DNA from: Ahrensia sp.
GTDB lineage: Bacteria; Pseudomonadota; Alphaproteobacteria; Rhizobiales; Rhizobiaceae
Reading direction: 5' to 3'
Assembly: GCA_002706335.1 (NCBI GenBank)
Contig: PAKZ01000038.1
Span: forward strand, 1-64,000
DNA length: 64,000 nt
Under the pieces are notes generated by a model, which had not been told where the DNA came from, did not search any database, and saw nothing but the letters and a program-made list of their open reading frames with translations. Below are positions 1 to 9,508 of this stretch, in pieces. The stretch's first letter is position 1. Each line of letters opens with the position of its first letter. The translations under genes were made by a program, and so were the position numbers.

Positions 1-551
1 GTGACCGTTTTGTGCCCCGTTCCCTGCGGGGTAGCAGCAACGGACGGTCGAGCCCGGGCTCACTAGTCAGCGCATCCGCGAGGGACGCGGGCAACAGGTG
101 CGTAGCGGGGTGTCCGGATGAGTTGCCTTACGGGGCAAGCGTCACGACGTCTGAAGTCGCCGGCAACCGAACGGGCGGTCGAAGGACCGCAGTATTAACA
201 TTAGACAGAGCGATCCCCGACCGCCCGTCTTCCATCTATTCCGCTCACGCCAGTCTCGCTGGCGCGAGACGGCTGCGCGTGCGCGGCCAAAAGTGGCCGA
301 CGCGCGGTCGCGCTTTAGGGGCCCGCCAGCGAAGGCGGAGCCTGAAGCTTACGGGCGGGACAAATTTGTTGGGCTTAGCCCGGGTTCTTTGAAGTTGCGT
401 AGATCGAGATAAGGCTCGCAGCCGGCCAATCGAAAACGATCGGTCAATTGGGGCGATGAATGCCCGGCGCCTTCCCCAAATCTCTATCCATCGCGCCACA
501 TTGCCTGCCACAATCGCATTGCATAGAGTCGCGAAAGGCCGGAGGGAAAAA
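1..551. other. Hairpin-rich segment, no recognised gene
   Basis: No convincing protein gene lies here. The first 305 bases are dense in inverted repeats: 15-19 with 27-31, a 12-base palindrome at 50-61, a perfect 6-bp hairpin with GAAG loop at 175-190, an 11-bp pair at 171-181 and 218-228 that competes with it, and a 6-bp stem with AAAG loop at 284-299 flanked by further pairing GCGCGT (275-280) with ACGCGC (300-305). This looks like a structured RNA or an RNA-gene remnant entering from the left edge. I compared it from memory with RNase P RNA, tmRNA, SRP RNA and cobalamin riboswitch signatures and found no convincing match. The part after about 420 is the leader of the next gene. Confidence 0.35.
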
Positions 552-782
552 ATGTCATCCAATGAAATTCAGGGCGGGTCCGAAGAAGTCTGCACGACAC
601 TGCCGCGCGATGTTCTCAACGGGCTGGACGCCTTCGTCGCGGGAAAGCCGGAAACGGCGTCGCGGGGCGAGGCCGTCCGTCAGATCCTGCGCGAATGGCT
701 GCAGGCGAACGGCCATATGCGCGATCCGCAGGCGGTCGAGGGCGTCAGGCCCGAAGACCTGAGCTCCGCGAACGACGGTTGA
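552..782 (+). CDS. Small ribbon-helix-helix-like protein
   Basis: This encodes 76 residues. After a polar N-terminus, a strand-like stretch (EVCTTLP, about residues 11-17) is followed by two amphipathic helices (LNGLDAFV and SRGEAVRQILREWL). That layout is typical of ribbon-helix-helix DNA-binding proteins, which dimerise and insert a beta ribbon into the major groove. The ATG at 552 is preceded by GGAGGG about 6 bases upstream, so I chose it over the upstream in-frame ATG at 456. It ends 8 bases before the transglycosylase start, so the two may be co-transcribed. The target is unknown. It could equally be a small acid-tailed protein with no regulatory role. Confidence 0.6.
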   Translation: MSSNEIQGGSEEVCTTLPRDVLNGLDAFVAGKPETASRGEAVRQILREWLQANGHMRDPQAVEGVRPEDLSSANDG

Positions 783-790
783 CGCATCGC

Positions 791-2011
791 ATGGTCCGCT
801 TCTTCCTTCTGCTCGCGGCGCTGCTGATCGCCGCGCCCGCCACAGCGCAATCGCTGCAGGCGCAATATGAGGCCTTCCTCGAAGGGACCATCTGGCCCGA
901 GGCGAAGCTGGCCGGCGTGTCGCGCGCCAATTTCGACAAGGCCATGGGGGCTAAACGCCTCAATACCGACATTCCCGGCCTCGTCGCGCCCGGTTCGAAG
1001 GAACCGCCGCGCGAGATGCGCCAGGCGGAGTTCTCCGCTCCGGCTAAATATTTCAACGAGCGCAATCTGGGCTATGTCACGGCGACGGGCCGGTCGCTTG
1101 CCCGGCAGCATGCGTCCACGCTTGCGGCGGTCGAAAAGGCCTATGGCGTTCCGGGCCGCATCATCGTCGCCATCTGGGGACGCGAATCCGGTTTCGGCAA
1201 GGTCAAGATCCCGCATGACGCCTTCCAGGTGCTCGGCACCAAGGCCTTCATGTCGACGCGGCCCGATCTGTTCCGCCGTGAACTGATCAATGCGCTGGTG
1301 ATCGTCCAGCTTGGCCGCGCGTCGGCGTCGGAAATGCGCTCCTCATGGGCCGGTGCGCTTGGCCAGCCGCAATTCATGCCGTCCTCCTATCTGCAATACG
1401 CCGTTGATTTCGACCGCAACGGCCATCCCGACATCTGGAACTCGGTGCCCGACACGCTCGGCTCCATCGGTGCCTATCTGCAGCAGTCCGGCTGGGTGCA
1501 GGGTCGCGACTGGGGCTTCGAGGTCACCGTGCCGTCCTCGGTCTCCTGCGCGCTGGAAGGGCCGGATCGGGGCAAGCGTATTTCGGACTGGGAAAAGCTC
1601 GGCATCAAGCGAGTTTCCGGCAAACCCTTTCCCGCCAACGAAGCGCGCAGCGACGGCTTCCTGATGATGCCCGCCGGCCGCAACGGCCCGGCCTTCATCG
1701 TCACGCCGAACTTCTACGTGCTGAAGGAATATAACGAGAGCGATCTCTATGCGCTCTTCGTCGGCCACGCCGGCGACCGTATCCAATGGGGCGACAGCCG
1801 GTTTTCGGCCGCATGGGGCAACACCGACACCATGCTGCGCTCAGACATCGCCGACATGCAGCGCGCGATGGAGAAAATGGGCTATGATGTCGGCGGCGCC
1901 GACGGCCTGCCGGGCTACAAGACACGCCGCTCCATCGGCGATTGGCAGGCAAAAAACGGCCGCAGCCCGACCTGCTTTCCATCCAACGACCTGATCCGCG
2001 TGATACGCTAG
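791..2011 (+). CDS. Lytic murein transglycosylase, MltB-like
   Basis: The 406-residue protein cleaves the MurNAc-GlcNAc bond of peptidoglycan, forming 1,6-anhydro ends. It starts with a clear Sec signal peptide (FFLLLAALLIAAPATA, residues 3-18). The SLT_2/GH103 domain follows: the IWGRESGFG motif near residue 124 supplies the catalytic Glu, and GALGQPQFMPSSY is the second conserved block. A C-terminal peptidoglycan-binding type 1 repeat is visible (DMQRAMEKMGYDVGG). The start at 791 is chosen because the signal peptide begins there; the reading frame extends further upstream without one. Its stop shares the bases CTAG (2008-2011) with the convergent XRE gene. I do not see a lipobox, so it is probably soluble in the periplasm. 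Confidence 0.9.
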   Translation: MVRFFLLLAALLIAAPATAQSLQAQYEAFLEGTIWPEAKLAGVSRANFDKAMGAKRLNTDIPGLVAPGSKEPPREMRQAEFSAPAKYFNERNLGYVTATGRSLARQHASTLAAVEKAYGVPGRIIVAIWGRESGFGKVKIPHDAFQVLGTKAFMSTRPDLFRRELINALVIVQLGRASASEMRSSWAGALGQPQFMPSSYLQYAVDFDRNGHPDIWNSVPDTLGSIGAYLQQSGWVQGRDWGFEVTVPSSVSCALEGPDRGKRISDWEKLGIKRVSGKPFPANEARSDGFLMMPAGRNGPAFIVTPNFYVLKEYNESDLYALFVGHAGDRIQWGDSRFSAAWGNTDTMLRSDIADMQRAMEKMGYDVGGADGLPGYKTRRSIGDWQAKNGRSPTCFPSNDLIRVIR

Positions 2012-2859
2012 TTCCTGGCCGCGAGGTCTTGAAGCCACCCGGCCACCTCATGCGCCTGAACGGTCGCGGCGCGGATGAGGTTGTCGAAATGCCGCGTCAT
2101 CGCGCCGACCGCGTCCTTGGCGTTCAGCACCAGATACATGTCCCCGACATAGACGGAGACGCGATACGGTCCGAACACTGTATAGGGAGCCGAAAAATGG
2201 CTTTGCCCGTCATAGAGATAGAGCCTCAGCGACGGGTAGAGCTCCTCCAGCAGGGCCGCCATGTGCTCCAGCTGGCTTTGCCGGGCCTTTTCCGGCAGCT
2301 CGGTCCATATCCCCGTGCCGCTCTTCAGGTCGTGCAGCCGTTGAACCGGCATGCAGATTTCCATGTCGGTCTCGGGCCGGCGCGTATAGGCGATGCGCCC
2401 CTGCGCCTCGTCGAGGCGCGACGTCAGCGTGCGCTTGTTCTCGCGGCTTTCATAGGAAATCACCGCTTCCGTCCTCAGCAGGTCCGGCAGCGTCGTCGGC
2501 ACATAGCGGATCTTCGTTCCCGCCGCCTCGGCGTGCCAGCTTTCCAGCAGCGGCTCGCCGCGATCGTCCGGCGCCTCCTCCAGTTCCAGCGATTGCTTGA
2601 TCGCCGCCGTGACATCCTCCGCCTGACTGAGGCCGAGCAGCCAGTCGAGGCTCACGCCATGTTCCGCGGCAATGCGGATCAGCGTTTCCGCGCGCGGCAG
2701 CCGCGTCACCTCGCCGGCGAGCAATTGCGTCAGCGCCGACCGGTCGATGCCGACGCCCGCCGCGAAGGCCGAGCGGTTCAGGCCGGAACGGGCCAGCAAT
2801 TGTCCGAGCCGGTCGCGGAAAAGCCGCGAGGCGTCTCGCTTGTCGATGGGTGGCGGCAT
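2008..2859 (-). CDS. XRE-family transcriptional regulator
   Basis: This 283-residue protein has an N-terminal helix-turn-helix of the lambda-repressor/Cro type. The region FRDRLGQLLARSGL is followed by NRSAFAAGVGIDRSALTQLLAG, then an LIRIAAEHGVSLDWLLGL tail that is characteristic of XRE proteins. The remaining 190 residues form a C-terminal domain with no catalytic motif that I recognise. It may sense a ligand or mediate oligomerisation. I chose the ATG at 2859 because the longer frame would start at a TTG (2898). The gene diverges from the desaturase at 2995, and the AT-rich 135-base gap between them probably holds both promoters. Regulation of the desaturase is possible but not shown. Confidence 0.8.
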   Translation of the reverse strand: MPPPIDKRDASRLFRDRLGQLLARSGLNRSAFAAGVGIDRSALTQLLAGEVTRLPRAETLIRIAAEHGVSLDWLLGLSQAEDVTAAIKQSLELEEAPDDRGEPLLESWHAEAAGTKIRYVPTTLPDLLRTEAVISYESRENKRTLTSRLDEAQGRIAYTRRPETDMEICMPVQRLHDLKSGTGIWTELPEKARQSQLEHMAALLEELYPSLRLYLYDGQSHFSAPYTVFGPYRVSVYVGDMYLVLNAKDAVGAMTRHFDNLIRAATVQAHEVAGWLQDLAARN

Positions 2860-2994
2860 TGTGGTGTTTTTTACGCGTTTGTTGACTTCAATAAACAAAT
2901 GGCAAATCAGTGAAGCAAAATCAAAAGATTTTCACCAATGACTCGTTTCTCCCGTTTTTGTCAGGAGGCATTGTAAGGCCTCCGGGGGCAAAAG

Positions 2995-3996
2995 ATGAGA
3001 GTTTTAAAGCATTTGGAATGGCCGACCGTGGCCATGCTCGCAGCCTGCTATGGCCTGTGGTTTGTCAGTGGCCTGGTGGTCTTTCCGCAATTTCCCGTTC
3101 TCGCTTTGGGCATGATGACCGTGGCGACCGCGCTGCATTCCTCCTTGCAGCACGAAGCCCTGCACGGTCACCCGACCCGCAGCGCCGCGCTCAACGAACT
3201 GCTGGTCGGCCTGCCGCTCGGCGTCGTCTATCCCTATCGGCGGTTCAAGCAGATGCATCTGAGCCACCACAATGACGAGCGGCTGACGGATCCCTATGAC
3301 GATCCGGAGAGCTGGTACCGTTCCGCCGTGACATGGCGTGGCCTTGGCGCGCCACTGCGCTTCCTGCTGAAGGTCAACAACACGCTTGCCGGCCGGCTGA
3401 TCCTCGGGCCAGGCCTTATGATTGCCGGTTTCCTCGCCTCCGAGCCGGCAAGGGTCCTGCGCGGCGAACGCGGCGTCCGCCAGGCCTGGCTCAACCATGC
3501 CGCCGTCCTCGCCGTCCTTGTCTGGATTGTCTGGGGCGTGATGGGCATCCATCCGCTCGCCTATCTGACAGTTGCCTATGGCGGCATGTCGATCATCGCG
3601 ATCCGCACCTATTGCGAGCACCAGTGGGAGACCGATCCGAACGGGCGCACCGTGATCATCGAACGCGGCGGGATTTTCGGACTGCTGTTCCTGAACAACA
3701 ACCTCCACTACGTCCACCACAAGCGCCCTCGCGCGGCGTGGTACGAACTGCCGGGCCTCTACCGCGCCGAAAGCGCCGAATGGCGCAAGCGCAACGGGGG
3801 CTATGTCTTTTCCGGTTACTGGGACATCGTTCGCGCCTTCGCCTTCCGCGCCAAGGAGCCGGTGGTTCACCCCGCCTTGCGGACGGGCGAGGCCCCTGCG
3901 CCGGTTTCGGCCGGCAGTTTCCATCCGGTTGGCCTTTCCGCCGGCCCGCAGATCGGCTGCAATGCGGTCGTCCCCGCGAAAGCAGATCGCGGCTGA
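2995..3996 (+). CDS. Fatty acid desaturase family membrane protein
   Basis: The 333-residue integral membrane protein belongs to the histidine-box di-iron desaturase/hydroxylase superfamily. Three boxes are visible: HEALHGH (about residue 52), HLSHH (about residue 89) and HYVHH (about residue 239). These histidines bind the di-iron centre that activates O2. Hydrophobic segments before box 1 and between boxes 2 and 3 fit the usual four-helix topology. The substrate cannot be read from the sequence; fatty acyl chains are the default, and carotenoid or sterol-like substrates are alternatives. The last 35 residues are low in conservation-like motifs and proline/alanine rich. The gene diverges from the XRE regulator. 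Confidence 0.85.
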   Translation: MRVLKHLEWPTVAMLAACYGLWFVSGLVVFPQFPVLALGMMTVATALHSSLQHEALHGHPTRSAALNELLVGLPLGVVYPYRRFKQMHLSHHNDERLTDPYDDPESWYRSAVTWRGLGAPLRFLLKVNNTLAGRLILGPGLMIAGFLASEPARVLRGERGVRQAWLNHAAVLAVLVWIVWGVMGIHPLAYLTVAYGGMSIIAIRTYCEHQWETDPNGRTVIIERGGIFGLLFLNNNLHYVHHKRPRAAWYELPGLYRAESAEWRKRNGGYVFSGYWDIVRAFAFRAKEPVVHPALRTGEAPAPVSAGSFHPVGLSAGPQIGCNAVVPAKADRG

Positions 3997-4037
3997 GCGG
4001 CATTCTCGCCGCCATCGCCTTGCCGTAGAACGGGATC

Positions 4038-4793
4038 ATGCCGCCGATCGCCACGCTGCCCATGTATGACTGGCCCGAGCGCCGCGCCGAGATCGACGCC
4101 CGCTGGGCCCGCTTGCGAGACGCTTTGCGAGCCGAAGGGTTCGACGCCCCTGGACAACTGACGCGCGGTGGCGATCTCCCGTCGCTCTGGCTATCGCCCG
4201 ACCTTTTGATCGGCGAAACCTGCTCGCAACCCCTGGCCACGGTATTGAACGGTCGCGTCCGCTATGTCGCGACGCCGGTCCACCACGCCCGCGGCTGCGG
4301 CCATGGCACCTATCGCAGCGCCGTCATCCGCCGCTACCCGGGCGCGGACATGCCGGTGCCGGAGAGCGGTGCAGCAGTCATAGCGCCGGAAATCCTGACG
4401 GGCCGCCTCGCCGCCAACGAACCGGGCTCCATGTCCGGCTACGTGACGCTCGTCTATGACTGCGAAGACCTTGGCCTCCCCATGCCGGCGCAGAGTGAAA
4501 TTCTCTGGACGGGTGCCCATCGCGAATCGATCCGCGCCGTCTCCGAGGGCAGGGCGGACTACGCCGTCATCGACTGCGTGAGCTGGGATCTGGCTCGCCA
4601 ATTGGAGCCGGCATCAAGTGAGGTCCATGTCGCCGGCTGGGCGTCTTCCCGCCCGGGCCTGCCGCTGATCACGTCACTCGCGACAGGAGATGAAGAGATG
4701 AAGCGCATGCGCCGCGCAGTGATGGCTGCGATGGAAGCCGTCGTGCTGGACAGCCCGTTCCTGCCTAGTCGTCTTCCGGATCGACGACCCTGA
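4038..4793 (+). CDS. PhnD-like periplasmic-binding-fold protein
   Basis: The 251-residue product resembles the PhnD/phosphonate-type substrate-binding fold. Visible blocks are LIGETCSQPLATVL (early lobe), VHHARGCGHGTYRSAVI, then GAHRESIRAVSEGRADYAVIDCVSW and PGLPLITSLATG (second lobe). In this family these shape a ligand pocket for oxyanions or related ligands. There is no signal peptide and no ABC permease or ATPase nearby, so it may be cytoplasmic or an orphan sensor-type relative. The final 29 bases overlap the convergent rmuC gene. Confidence 0.65.
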   Translation: MPPIATLPMYDWPERRAEIDARWARLRDALRAEGFDAPGQLTRGGDLPSLWLSPDLLIGETCSQPLATVLNGRVRYVATPVHHARGCGHGTYRSAVIRRYPGADMPVPESGAAVIAPEILTGRLAANEPGSMSGYVTLVYDCEDLGLPMPAQSEILWTGAHRESIRAVSEGRADYAVIDCVSWDLARQLEPASSEVHVAGWASSRPGLPLITSLATGDEEMKRMRRAVMAAMEAVVLDSPFLPSRLPDRRP

Positions 4794-6012
4794 GCCGCAA
4801 CTGCCCGGTCTTGCTGTCGGCCATCTTGGCGTTGTCCGTTTCGGCGGCGGACTTCGCCATCGCCGCCCGCTCGCTCTCGAAATCCATCGCCTCGATCTTC
4901 TGGCCGCGCTTGGTAACCTTGGAGGAGGAGACCAGGATGTCCTCGATATCCTTCGAGGCCTGGCCGAAATGGGTCTGCAGCTTGCGCACCCGGTCGTCCA
5001 GCCGCGATACGTCCTCCATCAGGCGCAGCACCTCCGTCTGGATCAGATGCGCTTGCTCGCGCATCCGGGCATCCTTCAGAAGGGCCTGGATCACCTGTAT
5101 CGAAAGCATCAGCAGGGACGGCGAAACGATGACGAGGCGTGCGCGGTGGGCGCGCTGGATGATCGCCTCGTGATGTTCATGAATGTCGGCGAAGATCGAT
5201 TCCGAGGGCACGAACAGGAAGGCCGTATCCTGCGTCTCGCCGGCGATCAGGTATTTCTCCGAGATCGCCTTGATATGGACTTCCATGTCGCGGCGGAACC
5301 GCTTGGCGGCTTCGGACGCCTCGTTGGGGTCCGAAGCCTCGCGTATCGCGTTCCAGGCTTCCAGCGGGAACTTGGCGTCGATGACGAGGTCCGGCGCGTC
5401 GTTCGGCATGTGGACGATGCAGTCGGGCCTGTTTCCGTTGGAAAGTGTCGACTGGAAGGAATAGGCGTCCATCGGCAGCCCGTCGGCGATGATGGTCTCC
5501 ATCCGCCCCTGACCGAACGCGCCGCGCGTCTGTTTGTTCGAAAGGATCGACTGCAGTTGCACGACGTCCGTCGCGAGCTTCTGGATGTTCGACTGAGCTG
5601 TGTCGATCACCGCCAGCCGCTCCTGCAACTTGGCGAGATTCTCATGCGTCGATTTCTGCTGTTCGCTCATCGACTGGCCGAGCCGGTTCGACATCGTGTC
5701 GAACCGCTGGTGGATCGCCTGGTTCAGCTCCGATTGCCGTGAGCCGAAGATTTCCGCCATCGAGGCCATACGGCCATGCATTTCCGACTGCGCCTTGAGG
5801 ATCTCGGCCATGCGCGCCTCGGCCTCGGCGGTCCGCTGCCGGCTTTCCTCAAGCAGTTCCGCGCGATGTCGTGCGTTTCGGCGCGCGGCGATCACGATCC
5901 AGAGCACGATCAGCGCGAGCAATACGCCTGCGCCGGCAAGCATCTGCCCGAGGGTGAAAACCGTGCCGCCAAGCGCGACGACCGGCTGCGAAAGATCGAG
6001 TGCGGGGTTCAT
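4765..6012 (-). CDS. rmuC: DNA recombination protein RmuC
   Basis: The 415-residue protein has an N-terminal transmembrane helix ([19 protein letters not shown], residues about 25-43), a long predicted coiled coil (about 55-170, rich in Glu, Gln and Arg) and a C-terminal RmuC domain containing [19 protein letters not shown] and [16 protein letters not shown]. RmuC limits inversions at short inverted repeats and is related to PD-(D/E)XK nucleases; the Asp-Ala-Lys of VIDAKFP fits that active site. Length agrees with the family. It overlaps the preceding convergent gene by 29 bases and lies divergent from def. Confidence 0.92.
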   Translation of the reverse strand: MNPALDLSQPVVALGGTVFTLGQMLAGAGVLLALIVLWIVIAARRNARHRAELLEESRQRTAEAEARMAEILKAQSEMHGRMASMAEIFGSRQSELNQAIHQRFDTMSNRLGQSMSEQQKSTHENLAKLQERLAVIDTAQSNIQKLATDVVQLQSILSNKQTRGAFGQGRMETIIADGLPMDAYSFQSTLSNGNRPDCIVHMPNDAPDLVIDAKFPLEAWNAIREASDPNEASEAAKRFRRDMEVHIKAISEKYLIAGETQDTAFLFVPSESIFADIHEHHEAIIQRAHRARLVIVSPSLLMLSIQVIQALLKDARMREQAHLIQTEVLRLMEDVSRLDDRVRKLQTHFGQASKDIEDILVSSSKVTKRGQKIEAMDFESERAAMAKSAAETDNAKMADSKTGQLRLRVVDPEDD

Positions 6013-6141
6013 CAGCCATATTTAGGCGATTCGCCGTGGCGTGTCAGATATTCGCGCCCGTCCGAATATCCACCCATCGAGGGTGGCCCGGCCGCGCGGG
6101 AGATTGACGGCGCAACGTCCAGGCCTTACCTGAGCGCCACC

Positions 6142-6666
6142 ATGACGATCAAACCGCTTGTTCTCCTTCCCGATCCGATCCTGCGCGAGCCGTCCAAGGC
6201 GGTGGAGCGCGTTGACGACGATCTGCGCCGCCTCGCCGACGACATGCTCGAAACCATGTATGACGCGCCCGGTATCGGTCTGGCCGCCATCCAGATCGGT
6301 GAGCCGATCCGCATGCTCGTCGTGGACGTCTCCAAGGATGACGAGGAGAAGAGCCCCTTCGTCGTCATCAATCCCGAGATCGTCGCAACCGGCGACGATG
6401 TCTCGATCTACGAGGAAGGCTGCCTGTCGATTCCGGACTATTACGCCGAGGTGGAGCGTCCCGCTTCGGTGACGGTCAATTACCTCGATCGTGACGGTGC
6501 GCAGCAGACGCTCTCCGCCGATGGCATGCTGGCGACCTGTGTGCAGCACGAGATAGACCATCTCAACGGTGTGCTGTTCATCGACCATATCTCGAAGCTG
6601 AAGCGCGACATGGTCATCAAGAAATTCACCAAGCTCGCCAGACAGCGCGGCACGACGCGGCTCTGA
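6142..6666 (+). CDS. def: Peptide deformylase
   Basis: The 174-residue enzyme removes the N-formyl group from nascent proteins. All three signature motifs are present: [10 protein letters not shown] (motif 1), EGCLSIP (motif 2, the Cys is a metal ligand) and QHEIDHLNG (motif 3, HExxH with the catalytic Glu and two His ligands). It therefore looks like an active iron/zinc deformylase. The ATG at 6142 gives the standard N-terminus. In many alphaproteobacteria def is directly followed by fmt; here a small opposite-strand frame separates them. Confidence 0.95.
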   Translation: MTIKPLVLLPDPILREPSKAVERVDDDLRRLADDMLETMYDAPGIGLAAIQIGEPIRMLVVDVSKDDEEKSPFVVINPEIVATGDDVSIYEEGCLSIPDYYAEVERPASVTVNYLDRDGAQQTLSADGMLATCVQHEIDHLNGVLFIDHISKLKRDMVIKKFTKLARQRGTTRL

Positions 6667-6670
6667 TCGA

Positions 6671-6931
6671 TCAGACCAGATTTGCGGCCAACTGGTTCAG
6701 CCCGCAGATGGCGGATGCAGCCGCATCGGGCGCGTAGGTGGCGATCGTCACGAAGACCAGCGTGTAGTAGGAGAGCCATGTGACGATCCGCTCCGCCAGC
6801 GCCGGACGCTTCTTCGGCTTCCGGCCGGGTGGCGACGCTTTCCTCACATAGTCCGAATGGACCCTGATCGCCTTGTCGGTGGTCAAGTCGATCCGCTTTG
6901 CATTGCGCTTTCCGAATCCGGGATGCGCCAT
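6671..6931 (-). CDS. Small hypothetical membrane-associated protein
   Basis: This encodes 86 residues: a basic N-terminal half with PGRKPKKRP near residue 38, then a hydrophobic stretch (IVTWLSYYTLVFVTIATYA, about 49-67) that could be a single transmembrane helix. CAGGAG lies about 13 bases upstream of the ATG, and the frame fills the def-fmt gap without overlapping either gene, which supports it being real. I do not recognise a family. Confidence 0.45.
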   Translation of the reverse strand: MAHPGFGKRNAKRIDLTTDKAIRVHSDYVRKASPPGRKPKKRPALAERIVTWLSYYTLVFVTIATYAPDAAASAICGLNQLAANLV

Positions 6932-7045
6932 TTCGGTTCGAATCTCCTGGAGTTGTTGGGTTAACCCGGTATTTGCAAAGCGGCTTAAGATCGCCTTTTT
7001 ACGAAAGTTCGAATTTTACGATTCCGATCACATCTGCGAGGGAAA

Positions 7046-7981
7046 GTGTCATTACGGTTGATATTCATGGGAACGCCGGATTTCTCGGTGCCGACCCTGA
7101 CCGCGCTCACCGCCCACGGCCATAAAATCGTCGCCTGTTACACGCAGCCGCCGCGCCCGGCCGGCCGCCGCGGCCTTGAACTGACGAAATCGCCGGTTCA
7201 CCGGCAAGCGGAAGCGCTCGGCATTCCGGTGCGCACGCCCAAGAGCCTGAAATCCGAAGAGGAACAGGCGCTGTTTCGGGAACTCGACGCCGACGCGGCG
7301 GTCGTTGTCGCCTATGGCCTGTTGCTCCCGGAAGCCGTTCTGAACGGCACCCGGCTCGGCTGTTATAACGGGCACGCCTCGCTGCTGCCGCGCTGGCGCG
7401 GCGGCGCCCCGATCCAGCGTGCGATCATGGCCGGCGATGCCGAGACCGGCATGATGATCATGAAGATGGACAAGGGCCTCGACACGGGCGACATCGCGCT
7501 GGAGGACCGGATCGCGATCGGACCCGACATGACCGCCGGCGAATTGCACGATGCATTGGCGCAACGCGGCGCCGACCTGATGGTGCGCGCCATGTCCACG
7601 CTGGAACGGGGAAGCCTCACCCTGATGACACAGCCGGAAGAGGGTGTCCTCTACGCCTCGAAGATCGACAAGGCCGAGACCAGGGTCGACTGGTCGCGTC
7701 CCGCGACGGACGTCCACAACCACATTCGCGGCCTGTCGCCCTTTCCGGGTGCGTGGTGCGAGATGCAATTCGGCGGCAAATGGGAGCGCGTCAAGCTGCT
7801 GCGCAGCCGCCTTGGCGATGCGTCTGTCGGCGAGGCCGGAACGCTCGCGATTTCAGGCATTAGCATGTCTGTTGCCTGTGGCGACGGAGCGGTCGAACTC
7901 GTGACCTTGCAAAAGGCCGGCGGCAGGACGCTCAACGCGGCCGATTTTCTCCGGGGGGCGTCAATCGATGGCGTCCGCTAG
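7046..7981 (+). CDS. fmt: Methionyl-tRNA formyltransferase
   Basis: The 311-residue enzyme formylates initiator Met-tRNA using 10-formyl-tetrahydrofolate. The N-terminal Rossmann part starts with [13 protein letters not shown]. The catalytic region contains [20 protein letters not shown] (the Asn and His of the active site), and the conserved Asp follows in [11 protein letters not shown]-terminal OB-fold domain begins near residue 205. Initiation is at GTG 7046, supported by GAGGGAAA immediately upstream. With def it forms the formylation/deformylation pair of translation initiation. Confidence 0.95.
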   Translation: MSLRLIFMGTPDFSVPTLTALTAHGHKIVACYTQPPRPAGRRGLELTKSPVHRQAEALGIPVRTPKSLKSEEEQALFRELDADAAVVVAYGLLLPEAVLNGTRLGCYNGHASLLPRWRGGAPIQRAIMAGDAETGMMIMKMDKGLDTGDIALEDRIAIGPDMTAGELHDALAQRGADLMVRAMSTLERGSLTLMTQPEEGVLYASKIDKAETRVDWSRPATDVHNHIRGLSPFPGAWCEMQFGGKWERVKLLRSRLGDASVGEAGTLAISGISMSVACGDGAVELVTLQKAGGRTLNAADFLRGASIDGVR

Positions 7982-8054
7982 ACCGTTTCCGATCAAGATG
8001 AATCGTGATCGGACAGTTTTTCGGTCCACAAGTAAAGCCGGCGCAGCAAGTTTA

Positions 8055-8081
8055 CCGATCTGATTGTTCCAATCAGATCGG
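8055..8081. repeat. Perfect 12-bp inverted repeat, 3-base loop
   Basis: CCGATCTGATTG at 8055-8066 pairs exactly with CAATCAGATCGG at 8070-8081. It lies between fmt and truA. There is no T-run on either side, so it is not a textbook Rho-independent terminator. It could be a 3'-end stabilising hairpin for fmt or a dispersed palindromic element. Confidence 0.5.
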
Positions 8082-8157
8082 ATGCCGCGTTAGCGAAACT
8101 GGACGCCTTGACGCCGGCGCTCTAGAAGCCGTCCCGAATTGAGAGTTGAGCAGCCCC

Positions 8158-8967
8158 ATGCCCCGTTATCGCCTGACCGTCGAATATGACGGCACGCCCT
8201 ATGTCGGTTTCCAGCGCCAGACCAATGGCTACGCGGTGCAGGAAGCCATGGAAAAGGCGATCCGGAAATTCGCCCATGAGGACGTGACGGTCCATGTCGC
8301 GGGGCGCACCGACACCGGCGTCCACGCGATCGGCCAGGTCTGCCATGTAGACCTGACCCGTGACTGGGACGCGTTTCGTGTCATGGAGGCGATGAACGCG
8401 CATCTCATCATGGCCGAGGAATGTGTATCGATCCTGGATGCTGAGAAGATGGACGAGGAGTTCCACGCGCGCTTCTCGGCGAGGAATCGGCATTATCTCT
8501 ACCGCATCCTCAACCGCCACACGCCGATCCCGCTTGAACGCGAGCGCGCTTGGTGGGTGAGACGCCCGCTCGACATCGCCGCCATGCAGGACGCCGCCAA
8601 GCTCCTGCTCGGCACGCATGATTTCACCACGTTCCGCGCCGCCCAGTGCCAGTCGAAATCGCCGGTCAAGACGCTCGACGTGATCGAGTTCTCGCGATCT
8701 GGCGAACTGGTCGAGGTTCGGCTTTCGGCGCGGTCGTTCCTTCACAACCAGGTGCGGTCCATCGTCGGCACGCTGAAACTGGTCGGTGAGGATCGTTGGA
8801 CGAAGGATGAAGTGAAAGAAGTTCTGGAAGCGCGCGATCACCAGCGCTGCGGCGCTCTGGCCCCGCCGCACGGCCTCTATCTGGCGAAAGTGGATTACGA
8901 CGTCGCCTTTACACCGCTGGATACAACCCCACCGCCCCATAGGCGAAAAAGGCGAGCGGGTAGGTAA
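8158..8967 (+). CDS. truA: tRNA pseudouridine synthase A
   Basis: The 269-residue enzyme converts U38-U40 in the tRNA anticodon stem to pseudouridine. The catalytic Asp lies in [10 protein letters not shown] (about residue 53). [12 protein letters not shown] at the N-terminus and [13 protein letters not shown] near residue 197 are the other family blocks. I chose the ATG at 8158, which starts directly with [11 protein letters not shown]; a TTG 12 bases earlier is possible. The last 59 bases overlap the convergent membrane-protein gene, and the basic C-terminal tail (RRKRRAGR) is outside the conserved domain. Confidence 0.95.
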   Translation: MPRYRLTVEYDGTPYVGFQRQTNGYAVQEAMEKAIRKFAHEDVTVHVAGRTDTGVHAIGQVCHVDLTRDWDAFRVMEAMNAHLIMAEECVSILDAEKMDEEFHARFSARNRHYLYRILNRHTPIPLERERAWWVRRPLDIAAMQDAAKLLLGTHDFTTFRAAQCQSKSPVKTLDVIEFSRSGELVEVRLSARSFLHNQVRSIVGTLKLVGEDRWTKDEVKEVLEARDHQRCGALAPPHGLYLAKVDYDVAFTPLDTTPPPHRRKRRAGR

Positions 8968-9508
8968 GGGTCGTTTCGACCGCGACAAAGCCGATCGCCG
9001 TCATCACCTGGACGTTGAGGGCGATACGCGTGACGCGCACGGAAAACCAGAGCATCAGCATGATGGCGCCCAGGGTCAGCCAGCCCGAGAGGGCGTTTTC
9101 TTGTCCGCCGCCGGCGACGAGTTCGCTGAGCGGGATGACGACGAACAGATAGCTGACCAGCGCCGACAGCCAGTTTCTGGCGACGATCAGATGCGTGAAC
9201 CGCCGCGTCATGCGCATCGCCCGCAGAACGAATGCCAGCACGATGACCGGCAGGATCCAAAAGACGATCTCGAGCATCGCCATGCGGACGATCATCGAGG
9301 AGATCGACCCGTAGACGCCATGCGCCTGCAATTGCCGCGCCTCGACGACCCATGCGAAAAACAGCGCGGGCAGCGCAGCGGGAAACGCCTCGAAGGAACG
9401 CCAGAAGCCATCCGCTGAAATGTCCATGTCGCCAAGCGCGGCCACATCTCCCCTGAGGACGCGAAGGATACAGCTCAAATGGTGCAGCGCATAGTCGAGG
9501 AAATTCAT
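8909..9508 (-). CDS. Conserved integral membrane protein
   Basis: The 199-residue protein has about five hydrophobic helices: around residues 41-55, 76-95, 112-128, 140-156 and 165-190. No catalytic or transporter signature is visible. Its start codon overlaps the dapE stop (ATGA, 9505-9508), so it is translationally coupled to dapE. The function is unknown; linkage to dapE does not by itself imply a role in lysine synthesis. Confidence 0.65.
   Translation of the reverse strand: MNFLDYALHHLSCILRVLRGDVAALGDMDISADGFWRSFEAFPAALPALFFAWVVEARQLQAHGVYGSISSMIVRMAMLEIVFWILPVIVLAFVLRAMRMTRRFTHLIVARNWLSALVSYLFVVIPLSELVAGGGQENALSGWLTLGAIMLMLWFSVRVTRIALNVQVMTAIGFVAVETTLTYPLAFFAYGAVGLYPAV

Noticed and set aside
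1-420. RNase P RNA, tmRNA or SRP RNA
   Set aside because: The conserved cores I know (RNase P CR-I, the tmRNA tag frame, the SRP GGAAGCAGCC loop) are not found on either strand.
7052-7768. 238-codon minus-strand frame
   Set aside because: Antisense of fmt.
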